53,319 nt of DNA, taken from the IMG/VR virus record IMGVR_UViG_3300049795_000015, positions 1 through 53,319 of that record; one strand, 5' to 3'. Both the position numbers and the translations under genes were made by a program. Below, in pieces: positions 49,266-53,319 of the stretch. Within the stretch, counting starts at the first letter, position 1, and each line of letters starts with the position of its first letter. Below the pieces are notes generated by a model. That model was not told the origin of the DNA, ran no database searches, and saw only the letters and a program-made list of their open reading frames with translations. This DNA comes from a virus.

Positions 49266-50126
49266 ATGAAAGCATTGATACACGGGTATGTTTTCGATAC
49301 GCGCAACGCGGACGAAAACGACGCATACAAAGAGTTGTGCAAACGGTTGAAAAGCCTCGGCCTAAAATGTTTTGAGACGCACGGGGGTGCGTCACATTGT
49401 TTCCCTTTCACCTTAGGGGTGAATCGCGATAGTGGCGTTGAGATTGAATTGGAAACGGCACATCTGTTCGATAATCAATGGAATACCGCACCTATCGAGG
49501 GCGTTTCCGAATCGGGTTTGCGCGTGTTCGATTGGGCGCAAGATTACAACCCCCACGGCAATAAACATCTCAAGCGCGGGCACTGGCTAGATCAAACCGA
49601 AGATATGCGTGAGGCGCGGCGCAATACTTGCGCATGCGGGTATTGCGGCAAACAAGAACCCTCACAGAAAGGGTATGTGTTTTGTCCTCATTGCATCGGC
49701 TCAGAATACTTAAAGGCGTCCGACCTATATTTGACACGCATGCAGCGTGTCGACATCCGCAAGAGTCGCGCACCGCTTACTCAGTCCGAAAGCGAGTATC
49801 TACTTCCGTTTTATCGGGAGGCGCAACTGCACGGACGTACCGAACAGGACAAAAAGCGAATTGCGAAAGAACGCGAAGATTTAGAATCGTCCTACAAAAA
49901 AGCGGTATACGTTGCCAAGGTTGAGCACGACGGTTTTTTGTGGTTCATGGATCGCGGTATCAGAACCGATAACCTTATTTACTATGCACACACTGACCGT
50001 TTTTGCTTCGGTTGGCGTAATCCGATAGACGCGGAAATGCTTTCCGGCGTTCTCGAAGTTATCTCTGAGTTTCCGTTTTCGTACGATATTAAGTGCGCCG
50101 ACGGTCAAACCCGCTCAGGAGATTAG
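49266..50126 (+). CDS. Conserved phage protein with zinc ribbon
   Basis: 286 residues; AGGAG precedes the ATG. NTCACGYCGKQEPSQKGYVFCPHCIG (about residues 118-143) is a four-Cys zinc ribbon. Later KKRIAKEREDLESSYKKAVY is a charged helix, and HTDRFCFGWRNPIDAEMLSGVLEVISEFPF resembles conserved proteins I recall from other phage early regions. Function unknown. Confidence 0.8.
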   Translation: MKALIHGYVFDTRNADENDAYKELCKRLKSLGLKCFETHGGASHCFPFTLGVNRDSGVEIELETAHLFDNQWNTAPIEGVSESGLRVFDWAQDYNPHGNKHLKRGHWLDQTEDMREARRNTCACGYCGKQEPSQKGYVFCPHCIGSEYLKASDLYLTRMQRVDIRKSRAPLTQSESEYLLPFYREAQLHGRTEQDKKRIAKEREDLESSYKKAVYVAKVEHDGFLWFMDRGIRTDNLIYYAHTDRFCFGWRNPIDAEMLSGVLEVISEFPFSYDIKCADGQTRSGD

Positions 50127-50129
50127 ACC

Positions 50130-50318
50130 ATGAATAACGCGGGAGACCGATTTATAGCAGGGTGGAACATGCCCGGATATCTGCCCGATTCCGAACCGTC
50201 TATTTTTTGCGACCTTGGCGACGCGCTTGCAGGTCCGTGCTCGATTGGAGCGCACTGTCTTGTGCTCGTCAAAATAAAGGGGATTAGATCATGTCCGCAC
50301 CACGATATTTGCAATTGA
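50130..50318 (+). CDS. Small conserved phage protein
   Basis: 62 residues. FIAGWNMPGYLPDSEPSIF is a motif I recall from small proteins in other phages and plasmids. The C terminus (CDLGDALAG, then Cys/His) departs from those and overlaps the next gene by 28 bases, so it may be shortened or frame-altered. AGGAG lies upstream. Confidence 0.65.
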   Translation: MNNAGDRFIAGWNMPGYLPDSEPSIFCDLGDALAGPCSIGAHCLVLVKIKGIRSCPHHDICN

Positions 50319-50977
50319 ATAAAGGCGGATCGTACGCACGCCTCGCTATCTTGCGCAGTCTATCGATACAAAGCAGGGACGGTTTTAAACCTCCGTCCAT
50401 GTCGCTTGCAACGTGGCGCGACGCGAGACAATGGACGTTCGGCAATTGGCGCGCTGCATTTGGCGAACTAGCGCAAGGGTTCAACGGTGAAGGATACGCG
50501 CGCAAAGCGATTTGGTACGCGCACACAGGCGAACAATTCCGCAATGAACGCGACGCGAACGACATAGACGGCGCGCGAGGGTATGCCGGATGGTTCACCG
50601 ATGCTTATGGCGATGAAAAAGCTATAGGCATTGTGGGCATGTTGACGCACGGGCGCTATGTTGCGGGGTATCGCTGGACCAGCAACGACGAACGCGTTTA
50701 TTTTGACGAGGTTTTTTCCGATGAGGTCGACGCGGCAAAATATGCGGACCAATGCGCGGAAAGTTTCGCAGAGAAAGAGCGCGACTATTCCGAACAATGG
50801 CAAGCGGCGCGCGCATTGGAGGATGCAACGGAAGACGCACTAACTCGATTGCGTGAGTGCATCGCTTTGCGCCATGTTCAATGTATGCAATACGTGCGCG
50901 ATGAGGCGCGCGGATTGGTTGAAACTATCCGCGCCAATCGTGAGAAGTTGCGCACAGATTACAAAGATTATGCGTAA
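50291..50977 (+). CDS. Conserved phage hypothetical protein
   Basis: 228 residues; AAAGGGG precedes the ATG. WFTDAYGDEKAIGIVGMLTHGRYVAGYRWTSNDERVYFDEVFSDEVDAAKYADQCAESFAEKERDYSEQW resembles a known but unnamed phage family. The C-terminal third is a charged helix. No catalytic motif is obvious. Confidence 0.82.
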   Translation: MSAPRYLQLNKGGSYARLAILRSLSIQSRDGFKPPSMSLATWRDARQWTFGNWRAAFGELAQGFNGEGYARKAIWYAHTGEQFRNERDANDIDGARGYAGWFTDAYGDEKAIGIVGMLTHGRYVAGYRWTSNDERVYFDEVFSDEVDAAKYADQCAESFAEKERDYSEQWQAARALEDATEDALTRLRECIALRHVQCMQYVRDEARGLVETIRANREKLRTDYKDYA

Positions 50978-51053
50978 CTTTTTCGCGGGGTTATTAGCTG
51001 GCGTCGCGATGTTCGCACCTACACTTGTCGCAATTTTCCTAAAGGCTTTTTGA
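50970..51053 (+). CDS. 27-residue membrane peptide
   Basis: MRNFFAGLLAGVAMFAPTLV plus a short hydrophobic end. It overlaps the preceding stop by eight bases. A single-helix micro-protein of the early region. Confidence 0.55.
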   Translation: MRNFFAGLLAGVAMFAPTLVAIFLKAF

Positions 51054-51055
51054 TC

Positions 51056-51370
51056 ATGGACATTAACAAGATTTTGCGCGCCAATATGCGCAACTGTTCG
51101 CGCGGCGCACCCATGGGTGATAGTAATTTTCGGGACACTGAATCCCGGCTGTATCTGCAAGCGATTCGCTTTGTGGAGGGCGACTATGCGCCCGATGCAA
51201 CCTACTGGGGAGGGGGCTTCGGCAGCAAACGTCTTTACTGTGCGTTCAATGGTGAAGATGCAGATTTTGCACCTGCTATGGGCGCTCGAATTTACGTGCG
51301 CGCAAAGAACCGTGCCGAGGCGAAACGCGAAATATCGGAGATGTACCCCGATGCAAAATTCTATAGGTGA
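51056..51370 (+). CDS. Hypothetical protein
   Basis: 104 residues from the ATG at 51056 (AAAGG upstream). DATYWGGGFGSKRLYCAFNGEDADFAP and a C-terminal RAKNRAEAKREISEMYPDAKF are recognisable as a phage early-region family without known role. Confidence 0.72.
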   Translation: MDINKILRANMRNCSRGAPMGDSNFRDTESRLYLQAIRFVEGDYAPDATYWGGGFGSKRLYCAFNGEDADFAPAMGARIYVRAKNRAEAKREISEMYPDAKFYR

Positions 51371-51374
51371 GAAA

Positions 51375-51749
51375 ATGAGAACCGTATTCCAATCCGATAC
51401 CGGCGATTTGGTCCGCCGATCTGACTGCAAGGTGGTACGCGAGAAATACTCCTATACGTTCTCGCGTATTGAAAACTCGCTGCAGCTACGCGCGACGCTA
51501 CGTAATCCAAAATACACATACGGTGGATATCCTCTGTTCCTCATTTTCGGAGATGGTGAACCGTGCTGTTTTGACTGTGCGCGGAAAGAGTTTAAGCGGA
51601 TCGCGCGCGACATGAGAGAAGGTTACGACGCATCGTTTCGTATCGTCGCATGTGATATTAACTATGAGTGCAATGATTTATTTTGCGCACATTGCAATAC
51701 GAAAATCGAATCCGCTTATAGGGGAGGTGATGATGATGAGAACCTATAA
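51375..51749 (+). CDS. Zinc-ribbon hypothetical protein
   Basis: 124 residues from ATG 51375 with AGGTGAG upstream. GDGEPCCFDCARKEF and CNDLFCAHCNTKIESAY give two zinc-binding clusters. A related pattern occurs in other phage early genes. It overlaps the next gene by 14 bases. Confidence 0.75.
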   Translation: MRTVFQSDTGDLVRRSDCKVVREKYSYTFSRIENSLQLRATLRNPKYTYGGYPLFLIFGDGEPCCFDCARKEFKRIARDMREGYDASFRIVACDINYECNDLFCAHCNTKIESAYRGGDDDENL

Positions 51750-51894
51750 AACATATGTTCGATTCGGTTTCATAATAACCCGTTCGTGCGGGGTCGACGC
51801 ACCGTGGCGCGGATGGAAGGATGGGGTTTCTTTCCGCGCTGATACGCTGCATGGCGCATTTTATTTAGCTAAGGAATACAACCATGCTAACTAA
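51736..51894 (+). CDS. 52-residue hypothetical protein
   Basis: Three ATGs occur in a row (51730, 51733, 51736) after GGGAGGTG; the last has the best spacing. MRTYKTYVRFGFIITRSCGV then WRGWKDGVSFRADTLHGAFYLAKEYN. Overlaps both neighbours. Unknown function. Confidence 0.65.
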   Translation: MRTYKTYVRFGFIITRSCGVDAPWRGWKDGVSFRADTLHGAFYLAKEYNHAN

Positions 51895-51967
51895 AATTGC
51901 GCTCTACGCCCTTGCGGAATTACTCGCGACTGCATCCCTTGTTTTCGTTGTTTTGACCTTAGGGTGA
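51884..51967 (+). CDS. 27-residue membrane peptide
   Basis: MLTKIALYALAELLATASLV followed by FVVLTLG. AAGGA precedes the ATG, which overlaps the previous gene's end. A single-helix micro-protein. Confidence 0.6.
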   Translation: MLTKIALYALAELLATASLVFVVLTLG

Positions 51968-51970
51968 CAC

Positions 51971-52132
51971 ATGGAACTGTATAACCTGTTCTGTGTCGCG
52001 CTTGTCGCGTTGCTAGGCGGCGCAACGGTAAAACACTTTTGGCCGTTTACCTGCTATCGGCTTGTCGTTGCTATCGTGTTAGTATTGTTGCTAGCATCGA
52101 TTGCTAAATTCGTTTTAACTAAGGGAGAATGA
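51971..52132 (+). CDS. 53-residue membrane protein
   Basis: Two hydrophobic segments (LFCVALVALLGGATV and RLVVAIVLVLLLASIAKFVL). Starts three bases after the previous stop. Its 3' end carries the first copy of a 30-bp direct repeat whose second copy (53118-53147) encodes the same C-terminal residues out of context. Confidence 0.7.
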   Translation: MELYNLFCVALVALLGGATVKHFWPFTCYRLVVAIVLVLLLASIAKFVLTKGE

Positions 52133-52135
52133 CAA

Positions 52136-52888
52136 ATGCTTAAGAACTTGAAACGCATAACGGGCTTGAGGGGCAACGTGTCAGGCTTGAGGGGCTACGT
52201 GTCAGGCTTGACGGGCGACGTGTCAGGCTTGACGGGCAACGTGTCCCGCTACTTGACGGGCAACGTGTCAGGCTTGACGGGCGACGTGTCGGGCTTGACG
52301 GGCGACGTGTCAGGCTTGACGGGCTACGTGTCAGGCTTGACGGGCGACGTGTCAGGCTTGACGGGCGACGTGTCCCGCTTGAGGGGCAACGTGTCAGGCT
52401 TGACGGGCGACGTGTCAGGCTTGACGGGCAACGTGTCAGGCTTGACGGGCGACGTGTCAGGCTTGACGGGCAACGTGTCCCGCTACTTGACGGGCGACGT
52501 GTCAGGCTTGACGGGCGACGTGTCCCGCTTGAGGGGCAACGTGTCAGGCTTGACGGGCGACGTGTCAGGCTTGAGGGGCAACGTGTCAGGCTTGAGGGGC
52601 AACGTGTCAGGCTTGACGGGCGACGTGTCAGGCTTGACGGGCAACGTGTCCCGCTACTTGACGGGCAACGTGTCAGGCTTGAGGGGCGACGTGTCCGGCT
52701 TGACGGGCGACGTGTCGGGCTTGACGGGCGACGTGTCGGGCTTGAGGGGCGACGTGTCCGGCTTGACGGGCGACGTGTCGGGCTTGACGGGCGACGTGTC
52801 GGGCTTGACGGGCGACGTGGACCTTTGCGACTTGAGCGAAGAGGAACGCGCTACAGGCGTTGACGTTACAAATCTAATTGGAGAATAA
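52136..52888 (+). CDS. Heptapeptide-repeat protein
   Basis: 250 residues: a 14-residue head (MLKNLKRITGLRGN), thirty repeats, and a 23-residue tail (DLCDLSEEERATGVDVTNL). The typical unit is VSGLTGD, with T or R at the fifth place and D, N or Y at the seventh; three units (VSRYLTGN/D) have eight residues. The DNA repeat is 21 bp and nearly invariant. I recall phage proteins with such GDVSGLTGNVSGL runs and a similar acidic tail (cDLS..eR..GV....LI). A beta-solenoid rod is a reasonable inference. Function unknown. Confidence 0.85.
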   Translation: MLKNLKRITGLRGNVSGLRGYVSGLTGDVSGLTGNVSRYLTGNVSGLTGDVSGLTGDVSGLTGYVSGLTGDVSGLTGDVSRLRGNVSGLTGDVSGLTGNVSGLTGDVSGLTGNVSRYLTGDVSGLTGDVSRLRGNVSGLTGDVSGLRGNVSGLRGNVSGLTGDVSGLTGNVSRYLTGNVSGLRGDVSGLTGDVSGLTGDVSGLRGDVSGLTGDVSGLTGDVSGLTGDVDLCDLSEEERATGVDVTNLIGE

Positions 52889-52894
52889 CGCATC

Positions 52895-53122
52895 ATGGTC
52901 AAACCACTTATTGTTTCACAAGGTCCAAAAACCGCGAATGAACGCGTTAGCGCATACCGCCAGCGAAATATCAAACAAGGCGGTCGCACGATCTACGGCA
53001 ACATTCAAGCCGAGGCAAACGTAGCGCTCGAAGCCATCATGGAGAAGAAGGGCTATTCCCTTGTGGGCGCTATCGAATACGCCTTACTTCGCACTGCTAA
53101 GGACGTAAATCGAACACGCTAG
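52895..53122 (+). CDS. Small DNA-binding-like protein
   Basis: 75 residues; GGAG precedes the ATG. TANERVSAYRQRNIKQGGRTIYGNIQAEANVALEAIMEKKGYSLVGAIEYAL fits a ribbon-helix-helix-like or antitoxin-like fold (beta strand then two helices). Similar small proteins occur on phages and plasmids. It is the last gene before the terminator. Confidence 0.75.
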   Translation: MVKPLIVSQGPKTANERVSAYRQRNIKQGGRTIYGNIQAEANVALEAIMEKKGYSLVGAIEYALLRTAKDVNRTR

Positions 53123-53150
53123 CATCGATCGCTAAATTCGTTTTAACGCG

Positions 53151-53180
53151 AAAGGCCCGCTATATGCGGGCTTTGTTTTG
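53151..53180 (+). terminator. Terminator of right plus-strand operon
   Basis: The stem GCCCGC-TATAT-GCGGGC, extended by AAA/TTT, is followed by TTTGTTTTG. It stops right-hand transcription just before the terminal repeat array. Confidence 0.92.
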
Positions 53181-53181
53181 T

Positions 53182-53319
53182 GCGCTACCCTCACCAGGCT
53201 GACAGTCAGGCGCTACCCTCACCACGCTGACAGTCAGGCGCTACCCTCACCACGCTGACAGTCAGGCGCTACCCTCACCACGCTGACAGTCAGGCGCTAC
53301 CCTCACCACGCTGACAGTC
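53182..53319. repeat. 28-bp tandem repeat array, right end
   Basis: A partial first unit (53182-53205, CACCAGG variant), then four full units from 53206, 53234, 53262 and 53290, and a trailing TC. It is in register with the left array except for the two extra bases, so joining the ends gives one array of about twelve full units. Confidence 0.95.

Larger units (their letters stand above)
52090..53147. repeat. 30-bp direct repeat flanking the repeat-protein cassette
   Basis: GCTAGCATCGATTGCTAAAT (52090-52109) plus ten more bases reappears at 53118-53147 with one change. The second copy still reads LASIAKFVL in one frame, so it looks like a remnant of the 53-residue gene's end. The 1028-base interval contains the heptapeptide-repeat gene and the 75-residue gene. 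Confidence 0.85.

Noticed and set aside
52654-52989. Antisense Lys-Pro-Asp-Thr-Ser-Pro repeat frame
   Set aside because: It is the complement of the heptapeptide-repeat gene; no ribosome site, and the plus-strand frame has a proper start, end and conserved-looking tail.

Overview
The window reads as the essentially complete genome of a tailed double-stranded DNA phage (siphovirus type) that infects a Gram-negative bacterium. The head genes follow the lambda plan: a DUF1441/Nu1-like small terminase, a GpA-family large terminase, then W, B, C/Nu3, D and E homologues. They are followed by a long-tail module with a programmed G/GT frameshift and a tape-measure protein, and by a lysis cassette with an Rz/Rz1-type spanin pair, which implies an outer membrane. 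The DNA is GC-rich. I see no integrase, excisionase or CI-type repressor, so a virulent lifestyle is the simplest reading. The host species cannot be fixed from the sequence. Both ends lie in the same 28-bp tandem repeat, so the window is probably a circular or circularly permuted map opened inside that repeat.

Layout. (1) 1-870: non-coding, with the 28-bp repeat array and a large imperfect inverted repeat around an AT-rich loop. (2) 1468-6106, minus strand: an operon with an HTH protein, a primase/SF3-helicase, a methyltransferase-like protein and small unknowns; one gene (871-1479) converges on it from the plus strand. (3) 6249-13867, plus strand: replication and recombination, with a DUF2800 nuclease, a DUF2815 single-strand binding protein, a family A DNA polymerase, a VRR-NUC nuclease and an SNF2-type helicase. 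(4) 14034-26071: packaging, head and connector genes. (5) 26117-39171: tail genes. (6) 39164-41533: lysis genes. (7) 41563-48375, minus strand: a tightly overlapped operon of more than 20 small, mostly unknown genes, probably for host takeover, including a papain-like protease, a cupin, HNH and HTH proteins and several zinc-binding miniproteins. (8) 48376-49025: non-coding control region. (9) 49026-53122, plus strand: small early-type genes behind two look-alike promoters, ending in a gene made of thirty seven- or eight-residue repeats.

The most unusual content is the pair of inteins. The large-terminase intein interrupts the Walker A motif and carries the W-C-T signature of class 3 inteins plus a LAGLIDADG endonuclease. 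The DNA polymerase intein keeps its splicing blocks in frame with the polymerase, but its HNH endonuclease is encoded in a different reading frame, nested inside the intein with its own start codon and Shine-Dalgarno sequence. So the polymerase frame stays open across a whole second gene. Other layered coding includes Rz1 inside Rz, a scaffold start inside the head protease gene, and an A AAA AAG slippery site in the tail chaperone gene. Many genes in the minus-strand operon start at GTG or ATG codons overlapping the previous stop; several of these, and several miniproteins under 60 residues, are easily missed by automatic gene calling.
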